Source: Tetranychus cinnabarinus (taxonomy: Eukaryota > Arthropoda > Arachnida > Trombidiformes > Tetranychidae). From it: a stretch of 64,000 nucleotides of DNA. The notes below the pieces were generated by a model. It saw only the letters and a list, made by a program, of their open reading frames with translations, was not told the origin of the DNA and searched no databases. The position numbers and the translations under genes are program-made. Numbering within the stretch: position 1 is the first letter of the stretch; every line of letters begins with the position of its first letter. Of this stretch, positions 1 through 14,400 are shown piece after piece. Location of the stretch: the NCBI GenBank assembly GCA_022266195.1, contig WHVY01000005.1, forward strand, positions 5,704,001 through 5,768,000. The letters are read 5' to 3'.

Positions 1-3000
1 TTTCCATCTTGAGCTGCATTTCTCGATTTCCCTCAAGTTTGAGCTTCGAATTTCGGATTCACTTTTCGATTCTTGTTTTCTCGATACTTTCAATATTGTC
101 AACTTTTGATTTTACACTATTTATCATGGTTCAGTGAATTTCCTTTCCTGCATCAGCAGAAAAGTGGTTCAATAATGGTGACTGTAATAAGCTGAAAGAA
201 TCTTTTTTTTCTTCCTTTTATCGATCAAAATTTTCAACCTTTTTCAAGATAATTTAATAGAAGCGACAAATGTTGATATTCAATATTGATATTGAGTTTC
301 AATTTTCCATGAATCATGTTTTCTGTTCTCTTCATTATGCAAGTTTTGAAATTAGTTTTGATGAGCTTTCAAGATTATCGAAAGAATTTCTTGTTCGTTG
401 ATCAAACTTGCTTTATTAATGACTTTCATGATTCAACTTCAATTATATTCTCATGAATCAAAGATTGTAAACTATTTTTAATGTTGCTCTTTTCCAATTT
501 TCACTTTGCAATCGGAAATTGGATTCATTTGATTTACAGAATTTAATGAAGAAAGAAATGTTGTATTAAACACTTTTTCACAGCAAATTAACTTGGAGTA
601 AAATTTATCAGACTTTCTTTCATGATACAACTCGACTAATTTGATTGACTTTGCATGAACGAGTTTGATTCGAATTTGATTGTTTATCGATATTCAATTA
701 AATCCAAAGAGATTCTCGATTCTCTTTAAAGACGTGTTTTTACGAGGAGAAATGTAATGATTATCATCTCAATTGGAAAAAAAGAAAAGGAAGAAAAAAG
801 TGTTTCAAGTCAAGTGAAACTGTCAATGATGAAAGATGAGGTCAGAATCGTAATGAAGAGAATCAAGAAAAGGTAAAAGTCGATTGATGCGATTCAATTA
901 GCAGATGAAGAGGTTACAAGATGAATCAAGTTGGACAATAATTAACACAAGTTTTCTGAATGTTCAGTGAATACAAATGACAAGACATAAAGAGCAATGA
1001 AACTCTTCGATCAACAAAGCAAATGAATCACATGAAAGAATATCATTTCAATTCGTTTTCCAAAATTTTTCTCCAAAATTCTTGTTCTACTTTAAAATTT
1101 CCATTCCAACCTTTTCCCAACGAATTTCACAAAATTTTCAATTCGAATAAAAAACTCCAAAAAATTGATCGAACTCAACTTTTCTTCTCACAATTATTCC
1201 AATCCTGAACTTGCACTCGATGTTGAAGTGAATTAAATTTGATAATAAAAAGAATTTCATTTCGAACATTTTTTGTTCCGAAAATGACATTAAATAGCAA
1301 AGATTAAAATCATGAAGAGAACGAAAAAAAAACAAATTCTCACCTTTAGTGTTAATGAACATTTATTTAAAACATTTTCATTCCACCTTTTCATCATTAA
1401 CATTTTATCGACTAATTTAATCGGCAGAAAAAATTCACTGAATATCATTACCATGAATTGAACTCTTTTTTTTCAACTTTTTTGTCAACTCAGTTATTCA
1501 AATTCTTGTTTCCTTTATCATTATCATTACCATTATGACTGTTATTATTGTTTCACTGGGAGTGATAAGAGTAAAAATGTTTGATAGAGAAAATTATTTT
1601 CTCTCATTTCCATCATCAGAGCGAAAAAAATAGTGAATCTGGAAAAGAAGAAAAAAATTGAAAATTAAACTGTAACCATAAAATTTACTTTAATTACACA
1701 GATGATTACAAAGGCAATTACTTTTAATCATTATTAAACATTGGAATTGAACCTTTTTTCATGAGAAGAAAGAAAAGGTTGAAAAGTTGAGGAAAAAAGT
1801 TCAACTGCAAAGACAAATGTGTTTCTTCGAGAAAAGACTTTTTCTCGTTTTATATCATCTAATTGTAATTATTTAGTTAACTCTAGTTTTGTGTCAATGT
1901 TGAACCATAAATCAAGGCAACTGTTAAATTGATGTTGCACTTTGGGAGTTTCAGGCAAGTTTAGTAGTTGAGTGAAACGATTCAGAAGCTGACACTCTTT
2001 GAACACATTTTTTACTTAATCAAATTCTTACGCCTATCTTAACCTGGAAATAATGAAAAGTGCGAATGTGAGACTCGAGCAACTCTGTTTTACACTCGAT
2101 CTAACTTTTTCTTCCTTTTACCTCATTATCTTCATTTTTTACCCTCAAAAATGTTCTCATTAATTAACTAATTTTTTGCTTCTCCAAACTCAATGCTTGA
2201 AGCTTCAACTGATAACAATTGAATCTAATGACATTGATGCTTCAACATGGAACCAAGATTAGTCTTTTTTTCGCTTTTCAATATTTTCCTGAAACTTCTT
2301 TTTTTTCTCTTCCTTTCTGTTTTGCTGTTCAACTTGTGCTTTTTGCCTTCTAAAGCACATGATTATAACCATGTTAATGAATTTACCAATGATGACAATT
2401 ATTCCTTCTTTTTGTGCCTTGAAAACAATGAGTTTATCTGCATTTAAATCAAACAATTCTGTTTGTTTTTGTGAATGGAAAATGACTTTTCTTGAAGTTT
2501 TGCTTTTCTTTTCATTTCTAATGGAAACAATTGATTCGTCTTTTGAAGGGAAATTATGAAAATTATTTCTTCTTTCGTTAATTTTTATCATTGAGTGAAA
2601 CTGTGATGAATGGAAGGTTCAACTGAAAGATCATCAAGAGAGTTTTGATAACCGTAAAAAAAGTAATTCATGAGAAAATGTTGGGCAAGATTAGATGATA
2701 ATGATGACAATAATGATCAGAGTTGGTATGGAAAAAAAAGAGTTTAAGGAAAGGGAAAAAAAGAGTGTTTCAGTAAACAGGAAATGTTGCAGAAAAGTTG
2801 TTCACAAAAGGGATTTAGTTCTGAAGAGAATTCAGATGATAATGATGTTTCCATAGGAAACTTGGTTAAGGCTCATCAAGAGAGATACAAAATGAGAGAA
2901 AAGAAAAAAAGATTGACCCAAGTTTTCCTGAAACTCTCTTCTCGGAGAATGAGAAACTTGCAAGAAATTTAGACTTTTTCGCTATCATAATCATTAACAT

Positions 3001-4574
3001 TCCCTGTTGAAATAAAATGAACCAATATGATGACATTTTCACCATTTCAGTTTCCCTGTTTGATTGCCAACTAATCTTTTAAATCTTTCCGTTCTCACCT
3101 TTCTATTGACCATAAAATTCTATCACTTTAATACCTGTTCAAAGGAAAAGCTGTTTTAAATGTTATTCAATTTTCAAGATAAAATCTCGTCTAGTCATTC
3201 GGGTCAAAATAAAAGCTGATAACAAATCTTGTTCATCTACTTGTAACAATGATAATGCAAAATAAACTGATGAGCCAACCATGAGTCTAGTCAGTTCAAC
3301 CTATGAATCTAACCTGTGAGGAAAAATTAAGTTACAAATCGTTTATTCGTCGTTTATTTAATCAATAGTTGATCTGAATTTTCAAAGTCGAGCTCTCTTT
3401 GAAAGTAAGACTCGAAGCAGCTTCTAGAACTGAATGAAAGATTTAGGGCATCGAATTTTTCCATAGACTTACATTCCGAATTATGCAAAGAAAGCAAAAT
3501 TTTTATGAGAATCACAAGGAAAATTACTTGAAGCTTGAACCGATTTTGCAAATAAATGAAAAAGGCAATGAAATTGAAGTTTTCAATATTCATTCAGCTT
3601 GACTGTTGTCAATTTTACTGCTTGTTACTCTTGAACATTGTTATCATCATATTATAACATTGTTGCTGTTAAATGATGCAAAAATGTCATTTTGTTTTTT
3701 GTCACAATTTTTTTCTGTTGACCCATTGTGAACAATGACAGATAAATCATGTAACCAACCTGAACTTTTGTCACTGCCAAATCATCATAATTGCATTTTG
3801 CAAAATTGTACTTTTATCGGCACACAAGCTATCAATTTACAAGATGATAAAACTCACATCTTAATGATATTTTTGGTGGTAAAATACAACAAACTATTGA
3901 TCAAAATAAAGCGAGAAAACATGAAGGCAAAAGAAGTGAAATTGGTGTCAATGAAACTCTTCAGAGCAACATTTCGATATTTTCTGTTGCCTGTAATATT
4001 GTTATCATTTGTAAACAAATGGAAAGACAAGTTAATGTAACAATGCTCAAGGTGCAAGAGAGTAAAAGTGAGGGCAAAAAATGTCGCCTGTGGGTGGCAA
4101 ATGAGAATAGAGATGAAAAGAGAAGAAAAAAGTTTACAAAAGTTGAAAGGAAAAACTTAGTCAAATGTATTATTAACTTGTAACTGGGAGTGAAGAATCT
4201 CATGAGATTTAGTAACGAGTAAAGATATCCAATGATGAATGATGAGCAAGAAGAGGAGTGAGTAAAGTGAGACCAAGAAAACAGTAAAAAGATAAATGGT
4301 AATGTTGAGAATGAGATGAAGAATGAAAAAAGTTCATGTTTCGAGTAAAAAGTAGGGGAAAGACGAGTTTACTCTTCTGTTGTTGCAACAAAAAAAAAAT
4401 ACATTTGAACTCGAAAATGGAAAGTTCAAGGGTAAACTGCTATTAATATTCAAACTCATTATCTATTTACCTTTTTTTTCGAATTTTCATCTTTTCCTTT
4501 TCACTCATCAGGGTTGCTCTGGAAGAACAAAAAAGTCTGCCTTTTGTCTCAACACCTTTCATTAATCAGCTTTA

Positions 4575-4591
4575 ATCATCATCATCATCAT
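4575..4591. repeat. ATC microsatellite
   Basis: Just over five ATC units in a row. Short ATC/GAT runs recur across the window (for example near 10710, 19180 and 23168), so this is a common local simple repeat and not a distinctive marker. Confidence 0.7.
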
Positions 4592-7500
4592 TCTGATCGT
4601 CACTCGCCAACTTTAATTTCAAAAGTTTTCCAATTTAAACTTCTTTTCTCTATCTTTAGGCATCTTTATTCAACTTCATATTTCAACTTTTTTTCCAGAA
4701 ACTTTGAATTCTAAATTCCATCACTTTTTTCAGAGCAGTCCCAGAAAAAATGGGTTAAGAATCGAATCAACCTTTTGACAAGAAAAATGAACTTTTCACT
4801 TTTTTTCTTTGGATCAGCTTCTTTCAAGAATGAAACTTGAATTTAAAGGTTTGCTGCTTGACTCGAACAAGTAAAGACATCATTTGACCAGTAAAGAACA
4901 CGGAATTTTGGAACTTGATAGAAATGAAATTTTCAACTTTTCCTCAAATGTTGAAGAAAAGGTAAAATTGTTTCGTCAAGAGTAATTCAAGAATCAAGTG
5001 GCTTTTAAATGAAGTCATATTGTTACTGACCAGATGAACAACTCAAGTTATCTGATGTTGGCAGTTTTCTGGTCAAATTTGGTTCCTTTTATTGAAAAGT
5101 AAAATGGTGAATTTGGGTGAAATGAAAAGAAATTTCAAGTTGAAAATTGATTCTCAGTTGTGATTGGAATATTGAATGACCATGAATGGTGGACACAGAA
5201 CCTTGAATTTGCTCTTTTTCACCTTCAATGGGTTCAATATTTGAATTTGTCTTTTCTTTATTCACTTCTTGTTCTATTCCTTGGGATAATCAGATGAATT
5301 TGTAATATTCAAGTGTGAATGGAAAAGGAATGGAAAAAAGTGTTTTTCCCATTTTTCTGATTAACTATTTACTTTATTCTCACAATTGTCAGCATTTCTT
5401 GTTTGATTCCAGAAAAGTACTGAAACTTGTGAATAACATTGAATCATTTTGTTGGTGAAAACAAGGTGAGACTCGGAGTGAGATAACAACATGATATTGA
5501 TTGGTTAAACATGTTTGAAAATTGTTTTTTTGACCTTTTCTGTGTAAAGACAATAATTGATTTTGGCTCAATTTGGTACAATCTTGAGCTTCATTACAAG
5601 AAACTTGAGGAAAGTGAATAAACTTGTGAGACAATTATGTCAACAATCATGAGTTTGTTGTTACCTTTAAGCAGATCATTTTGTCTTCTTGTTCATCATC
5701 CATTGTTGTCACTCTTTTTTGTCTCAATCTTGACATATTCATTATTCTCTTCAAACAAGTTCGAGTTTCCTCCGGTTCTTTCATTAGCTTCCATTCTAAT
5801 CACAGTTCGATTCATCTTTTCTCTCCTCAGTTTTGCATCTTTCAATTGACTAAAGAATTGATCGAAGCAAAATTTTCAACAAAAAAGCCATTTCCACATT
5901 TACTTGTAAACCAGACCAGCAATGTGACTAGACGGTTAGACTTGAGCCAGTTCAAACCAATCAAGTTGAACGGTTAACAGTCAATCGATCAACCCATTGA
6001 CATTGCTACCCACAACTGTGCATCGGTTGAAGCTGTTTATGTTCATGTTTGTCAACAGCTAATCGGTTCAATCCGAAAAGCTTTTGCTTTTTGCTGCAAA
6101 AAAGTTTCTCTGCTCATACCAATGTTTCATTTTTTGAAACGTTTCATGTCTTTGCATGAAAAAATGTGATTTATCGCATCAAAAATTAGCGCATTTGCTC
6201 TCGTGAATGTTTGTACTGATTTTTGTGCTTTTATCATTTGGAGTTTTTTTGTGTTTTGAAGTTTGCATGAGAAAAGCCAAGAGAGTTCACTTAATCAGCA
6301 GTCAAGAACTGAAACCATGAGAGAGGATGTTCGTTTTAATAGAATTTCAATTAAGAAAAGAAAAGAACTTTTTAAACCCTTTTCTTTGTCATTATTTTCT
6401 TTTAAACTTTTTTGTTGAACATATATTTGTGTAAAGAAAACTCTGAAGACAAATGCAAAAGCATGGACCAAAGGCATACGAAATTGCATGAATCTGATTT
6501 TCGCTATTCTCTAAATTCTGTTACTTGCTAACAATTTTATTCCACAATTTTTTGGCTCATTTTAGATTCTTCTTTTATGCTTATTTTAAAGCCAACATTT
6601 GTGTTGCATTTTTGCTTTTCTTTCTTCATGGTTTAATGTTGTACCTTTTCATTGAAGAGGAAAGCAAATTTGTTCAATTAGTTGAAACCGTTTTGCTTGA
6701 AGGGATGAACCATCAAATCTGACTGCAAGAATTTTTGTATACAAACTTAGGAAAAGGAAGCAGAGAACCTGGAAAAATATTATTGCAAAGTAAAGCAAAA
6801 AGAGATGAAAATTCACAAGAGAAATGCAAACTCATATTGCATACAATTGCAAGCATTTCAAGACAAAAGTTGAAGTTGAAGGAAAAGAAGAAGAAAAATG
6901 GTGAAAAAGTAAAGAAACATTTAGAGGTTGATCAAGATGATGTATTATGGTGGAAGAGTGCAAATTCATATTTTAATGTTGAGCAAAAGTAATAATGGAA
7001 TGAAATGTAAATCCAGAGATTCAATGATCCATCAGTTGGAATCGCAAACGAATGAAAAGAGTTTCATTTCCAACTTTACTTGATTCACCAATTTGATTGA
7101 CTTTGCGCTTCTATTTTTGTTAACCAAATTTTCATTTCTCATCTTCATCTTCCCATCTTGCCAGAGTAAAGAAGTTTTCAGAAAACTTTTCACTTCGCTT
7201 TAGGCAGTTTCTTGCATCAACTTTGACCACATTATTAGGTATTTCAATTGCATGATATTTCAAAATGAAAAGCATTTAAATTCACTGAGAGTAAAACGTA
7301 TCAATGGAATAAATAAACTTCCATTGTTTTCCATCATTTACCCTGACTCATGATAATAATTTATTCAGGTTGAAGGTGAACAAATTGAGCAAAATGTTTC
7401 TCCAAACACTTGAAGCATCATGGAATAAACTGAGTAGAGAAAACAGTTTAAATTGTAAATCAAGATTGACTTGTCAACTCATTCAGCTTCATCATTGCTT

Positions 7501-10500
7501 CGATTGAAAGACTGTTGGAAAATCTTTTTTTCCTAATTTTCTATTTTTAGTTATTCGTTTGAAATTTCTTCTTCCAATGGAATATGAATAACTTGTAAAG
7601 CAAAATATCGGCTCGTGTGGCCTCATCATGGGGATGATCGATTCTTGAATGATTGATAACGATGACCATCTCATGTGACTGCTATTAATTCATCATTTAT
7701 CAAACATTATCTTGCTCATTATTCATCATTATTCAGATTGTCCGGATAAACTAATTGAAAGGAATCATGAAAGGGAAAAGAAAGTAATTCTGAATTGTAT
7801 TGCTCAGTAGTTGCTGAGTATCAGCGTTTTCATGTTGATTGTTATTGATGGTAATTTGTGAACATTGAAGTTCCAAGAAAAACTGAAATTATTTGGCTTT
7901 GATTGAAAACTTGGAAAAAGTCTTTACAAAACTAAATTATAAGACTTTTTATAAAGAGATTTATTGATTTCAATGTTTCATTCAGAACAGGAAAAGTAAT
8001 TCGCCCAATTTTACAATTTCAATTGTTAAGATGTCACAGCTCAACTAATCCTCATCAGTTGAGCAGCTTTTATTTCATGGGAAATGGTGAAATAGCATTC
8101 TATTCAATTTGATATACATTTACTCATATTTCAAATAGCAATCTTGGATTATCAAACTATAACTTGTGCTATTTATTGTTGAAATTTTGGTGAAAAAAGC
8201 AAAATTCAAGAGAAAATATTTTTATCGAAAAATAATCAATTTTCATTCCCAACTCGAAAAATTTCAAAATGCATTCATGTTTATTGGTAAAGTGAGAAAA
8301 CATTTGTTTTCTTAGTAAATGTAAATCATCAGTCATTTCCAATGAGCCGAGTAAATGTATTCACCTTCACCTAACAAACAGCATCAACTGCAGTCAGTTA
8401 ATGTAAGCAATAGGTTGGTTCACGTGAAAATGTAAATTTTCTTTCAAGTGACTTCCATTTGCTTTTCAATTTTTCTTGTCTTTTCCTTTTTCCGTTCAGC
8501 ACCTTTCTTTCAAACATTACCATAATGCTAAGCATGTTGTGATGAGACAAAGAGAGAGAACAAAAAGTGTAGAAAAATAGAAAAATGAAAACTTTTTTGA
8601 CCAATTTATGCGACTCGTTAGGCTGTTACTGTGATAATTTTTATGCAGCTTCTGTGCATCTCTTTGCATCAAAAGTTTGATCACTTGAAGCTTCCTCCAG
8701 TAGTTAACTACTTGTTTGCCTGCATTAGCATTTCAATGGTTCGGCTCATCAATCTCATTTTGTGAATAATTTAGATTACTTTGTTGGCTTGTTGGTCCAT
8801 AGATCCAAGTGACGAAAAGCAGACTATTTTAGGGTCGCTTTTGTTTTGCTCTTTGGCTCAGTTGAACTTTTCAGTTTGCATTTTACGAGAAATGACTTCC
8901 ATGCATTCTGTGAAAGTTGATTGCAAGTCTTTGAAATTCAACTCGACAACCTATTAGGAAAGTGATTATTGTAATTTTTCATGATCATTGAACCAATTTA
9001 TCTGAGAAGGCAATCAAAATTTCAACTTGAATCATTGTCACTACTAACTGGATTGTGAGTTGAACTGAAAGTTTCTGCTTTTATCGTATATTTAGGATAA
9101 AGTGTGAGATTTAATTGACATTAATGTAACCAACAAGTCGACAAAGAAGCTGCAAAAGCTGTCATTCAATTATTTGAACATGTTTAAAATCACTTTTTAA
9201 TCATTCATCAAACTGTTATTTTTACACTGATTCCTCAGTGACATTGATATTGTTCAATTATTTGAAACATTTTCCATTGACAGTCTAAACGGATAACTCA
9301 AATCTCATCTGCAATGCCATTTCCTATTTCCCATTATTTCTTCTCTTTTCTCTTTTATCATCTTAAACTGTTCATTTTCCCTGAATAATTGTCACCTTTT
9401 CCATTCTCTATTTTTTCCTTTTACTTTCTGTTTCATGATCATTTCAAAAGTTTGCAAAATAATCGCAAAAAGCAAAAAAGAAGAAAATTTCTTTACTTTT
9501 TGTTCATTTAATGTCACACAACAGTTTATTTATATCAAAACTGTATAAACCAACAAAACCCAATTTCCTGAATTGATTTGGTGAAAATGAAAAACCGGAA
9601 ATCAATTTCTTCCTTTCATTCAGCAACATGCCAAGCCAAGGTGAGAAGAGGAAAACTTGTCAACTTGAAGTTTAATCTGAATGAGCCTAGACTCATATTA
9701 CAGGTGAATCGTGTTGACCAATAGATGAAACTAGAAAATATGAAAAAAGAAATTTTCTTTTCTCTTTCATGCCTTCAATCAAAGATGAAAGCAAATACAT
9801 GGAAACACGAATATTGTTTCCAAAAAAGATCATCTCAGGTTCGCTAAAAGTGCTAAAAGTGAAGCACAATCGAAACTTCTCTTATTATCAAAATGATAAT
9901 CTTTATTAATTTAAAACTCGAATCAACTTGAAATTCTGATTGGAATCGCACAAAAATTGAACTTTTTTCTGTTGCTTCGTTTTCCAAATCATAATCCTTT
10001 CATGATATCATCTTTCCGGAGACTTATTTATCATTAATCTAAATGGATGTGGAAGAAGGAAAACAGGGAATGACGAATATCTTCTTTAATGATGTTATTG
10101 TTATTGACCAACATTATTGGCCAAAACTAATGTTACCCTGAATAAGGATGATAATAATGATAAACTTGTAAAGAAGACCAAATAATCGGAACGATCCAAA
10201 TGAACGGAATCAAGGGATTTGATGAAAGTTATATTTAATGGAAATTGGTTCGAGATGGAAAAGATAACATTTTCAGTTTATCAGTTTATCAACATTTGAC
10301 TTTTGTCTTCATGTCTGAACAATAGAATCGAATTAAAAAATTTTTATTAATTTCCACGACAAATTTTCTCATTTTCCTCACTTTCCAAGTCACATTTTGT
10401 CTTAAGTGATGAATGATCGAAAAATGGTTGTCGAGTTGAATGAAATTTCGAGTGAAATTCTGATTGAAGAATGGAAAAGATGATGAAAAGTGGTGAACAA

Positions 10501-11243
10501 AAGTGGAGGAAATACCTTTACCATGGCCATTATCATCATCATTTTCTTTTCGTTTTTTTTGTTCTTTATTTTTATACACAAATCCATTTCTTGTCAACTC
10601 AATGAAAATGGAATCACGTACAGTTTTTCTTTGGGTGGAAAAGGCAGAATCTAATAATCATCCTTCATCCACTTTCTTTATGTGCATATCTATGGGAATG
10701 GGTATCGACTATCATGATGATGATCATCATCAGCATTATTCTTTATGCTTGTCCATTAGGTTTGGTAGGAGAAGAAGAAGAAGAAAATGAGAGGAAAAAA
10801 AGTAAAATAAAACTTGATATTCTCGCATTGAAACCAGTCAGGCAAAACTATTGAAGGATAAGGAGGGAAAGGATAATGGTGATGATGATGAGGATGAGAA
10901 GGATGATTAATAAGATGAAAAGTCTTTGCAGCAAGGTTTCATGGGATCACATATTAATCCAATTGCCTTTTACTTACCAACATAAAGTTAATTTTAACCA
11001 TTTATTTTGGTTACAGCATTTGTAATGAACACTTTATAGAGTGATGAAAGTAACCGAAAAATTATCACAAAAAATGATTCCATATTTTCCTTATGATTTT
11101 TGACGAAAACGGAAAGAATGAACAAGATTTGGAAAATTTTGCTAAAGTTTCTAAATTCGATTTCGGAGTTTTGTTCCAAATTTCAAAATCAAACTTGCTT
11201 TAGATTTTGTAAGATGATGAAAACGGAAAATTTTAACATTAGA

Positions 11244-11262
11244 TAGAAATAGAAATAGAAAT
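11244..11262. repeat. TAGAAA microsatellite
   Basis: About three copies of the 6-bp unit TAGAAA, lying in the region upstream of the Robo Ig2 exon. Confidence 0.7.
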
Positions 11263-11475
11263 TTTTTTCGATATTAAAGGGAAATTTTGGAGTTTCGATC
11301 AAGTCTTCAAGCTTGGTTTACTATTACTTTGATTTTTTCGTCTTCTCGTTTTTCGCTAGTTTCTTGAATTTTTCATTTTTTCATGAAATTCATTTTCTTC
11401 ATTCATCTTCATTCATCAAAATCTGTTTTCTTTTATTTATGATAAATTTTCTTTTCTCTTTTTTTCCATCAATAG

Positions 11476-14400
11476 TTTTACGTGAAGAATTTAAAACTGT
11501 GCCCAAAAGTCAGGCGATTGTCTCGGGAGATAAAGTTACCCTTGACTGTGTTCCACCTCGAGGTTATCCTGAACCGAAAGTGTACTGGGCCAAAGATGGA
11601 AGGCCAATAAGTCTACCAACAAATAGGATTAAACTTGTTCCCGGTGGGAGTTTGCGAATCAACGATGTTAGGCCAAATGATGCAGGTCGTTATACTTGTA
11701 TAGCTGAGAACACAATTGGAACCAAGGAATCACCTCCAGCAATCCTGGAAGTTTCAGGTAATTGTCGATGAAAAGAGTAAAGGAAAAGTAGAACAAAAAT
11801 ATGAATAGAAACACTAAATTTACGAGTTTTACTCAAAGTAAATTTTTAAATGTTTACTGTTGGTTAACTAATCAAATTATAGAGATTCAATTGAATAAAC
11901 AAGGTTCAATATAATACTTGATCAAACAAGCTGACAATTTAATTATCAGATTCATGTTGCTATCAATCCTTTTCAGTTTCTTTTTGAGCGAAAACAGTTT
12001 TACCATTAATCATGATAATCATGAAACTAACAACGAACACTAAACAATTTGAAAATCTAATTTTTTCATTTCTTTTTGTCTCTCCAATGAAACCATTCAT
12101 TGACACTACTGGCAATGGTTACAATGAATTATGCAAATCTAGTGAAACCTTATTTCATCCGCAATCCTGAAAATGTTTCAGCTCTTTCTGGTGAAACAAT
12201 TGAATTCTCATGCAAAGTGGGCGGTGAACCTGCACCTTACATTACATGGACCAAAAAGGACGGCAAAATCGCCATTGGAAGGTAACATTTATTTTCTCAT
12301 TTAAAGATGAAAGTCAATTTAAATTCAACATAAATGAATGGGAAAACGCAATGAAATGAAAAGACAAAAATGTTTGAATAAAACTGTTATTTTACCTTGG
12401 AAAAGAAGAAAAGAGGAAAAAATGAAAGTAACAAGGGAAATAAACTTAACTGGCTTCTGGTGTGATTTTCAATTGATTGACAGTTGAGAAATGAAGAAAT
12501 GTTGAGAAGAAAAAAAGTTGACTTCTATCATCAACTTTGAGGTTTTCCATCTTTCTTATCTTCTTGTTGTCTATTTACTTCATCCATTCACATCCCGAGT
12601 CTCATCATTAGGTTGCTTCCAACGAGTGAGAAGTTTACATTTGACACTTGATTTTGTTTCCTTTCTTTTTGTTTCACTCAAAGAACACAAATAATGACGA
12701 ATCGATGTTAAGGTCACTTTTCATTTCTTGATTGGCTTCATCTTGTTCCATCATCTTTTACTCGATAATCAAACTTTACATATTTTTCATTCTCTTGTTT
12801 TCTCTCTTTACTGTCAAACATTATTTGTCCATCAATTTGTTGACAAGAAAACATTTAAGTCTGGATTAGCACACAGATTCAATGTTGAACTAAACTGTTC
12901 AATATAAATATCAATATCAATATGCCAGTCTCTTGTAAACTCAATTTTCACTGTCACTGGATTCAAGTCAAGCAAAGTTTACCCAAAGTCAATTTGTCGT
13001 AACTTGTTAATCGCTCAAAAGTCACTATAACTTCATCAAATCAGTCTCGACAATTTAACTTGGTCAATCAATTTCTATTTGTGTTTCGCTATAAAAGTTG
13101 ATTCTTGATGTTCTCGAGTTTTTACAAGGTTAGTGCTTGACAGATGAGTTTCACTTTCTAAAGCTTTGTCTTTCATTAGATTACGATATCTTTTTGAATC
13201 ATTTGCATTCACTTCATCTTGACAATGAAGAAAGATCTTCCATGTAAATCAGTTTCTGAACATATAATTAAGATCGATGTCAACATGATCAAGTTGACCA
13301 TTTAGCATTTACTCTGAAAACTTTGCCCAGTGTTTTGTTTAGGAAAATTTAGATTTGGAGAGATTCGAGTTGTATTTAAAGCTAATCAAAATCAATCTGG
13401 AAAATTTTCTAACTCTTCTTTACGAATATTTTTTCTCTTCTTTACAGAATACAAATTAAGGAAGATAAAACGTTGAGAATAAGAGAAGTTAAACCTTCAG
13501 ATAGTGGTGTTTATATTTGTGAAGCCGTTAATCAAGGAGGACACATATCATCATCAGCATCTCTATCAGTCGATTGTAAGTATTGACCATTTTTAAACTT
13601 ATTGTACGAACATAATGAAATTATAAAAGGTTAGTCGAAGTCGGGAATGCTTCAATTTAGTTTAATCAATGAAGTTGAATGCAACATCGATTCGAAGAAA
13701 AAAATTATCCAGAAATTCAGATCATAATATTGTTTTTTATTCGAAATGCAATATTACAAACTGAGAAATTATTTTACATTTTTTTCTAAAAAAACTCCAA
13801 GCGATAAGAAATTACGAAAATCAATGTTTCGATAAAAGATATGATTATTTGTTATCTAACACTATTTGACATTAGCTACTTTAAGCTATAAAAGCTTTAG
13901 CCTTTGCCTGGTTGACACAAGTTAATGTTTGCTTGTTTTACAATCACTTTTTACCTTTTCTCTTGCCAGGTATACCAAGTGACTTTTTAATTCAAAATGT
14001 TGCAGACAAAGTGCCAACCCATTCACCTGAAAACCTTCGCCTTGCCGTACTCAATGAAACCTCTGCCAACCTAACCTGGTCAGCCTTGCCTGTTGATCAA
14101 TGGAAAGGTGAACCCAGGGCTTACTTTATTCGCCTAATGTCAACAGACCATCGTTTCTGTTCACATTTCAACACAAGTCCATATCAAACTGACCTTATTC
14201 TTAACAATTTGATTTACGGTGAAACCTACGAGATATCTGTTGCTGCCTTAACTTCATCAGGTATTGGCTCACTAACCGAGCCCATTCCTCTTCACATGGT
14301 TACCAGTTACAGTTACAATTGGCAAACTGGTTCACCTTCATCATCATCCTCATCAACTCTATCCGAGTTGCTTCTCAAAGACACTACCTCTTTGACCTCA

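Larger units (their letters stand above)
1..11475. other. Non-coding stretch, probably Robo intron or 5' flank
   Basis: No exon with a recognisable domain was found on either strand. The open frames here are short, rich in F/L/S/K/N and look like chance frames in AT-rich DNA. The first supported exon downstream (11476) begins in the middle of a Robo protein at a phase-1 acceptor, so a signal-peptide and Ig1 exon must lie upstream. I did not find an Ig1-like exon, so it is probably beyond the window edge. Minor simple repeats occur, for example ATC units near 4575 and TAGAAA units near 11244. Confidence 0.6.

Noticed and set aside
2259..2591. 110-codon minus-strand frame, Lys/Glu-rich
   Set aside because: Produced by a T-rich plus strand; overlapping frames on both strands are equally open, a sign of low complexity.
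1..11475. Search for the Robo Ig1 and signal-peptide exons
   Set aside because: No segment with the paired Cys, Trp and YxC pattern in an open frame with splice sites was found, so they are assumed to lie outside the window.
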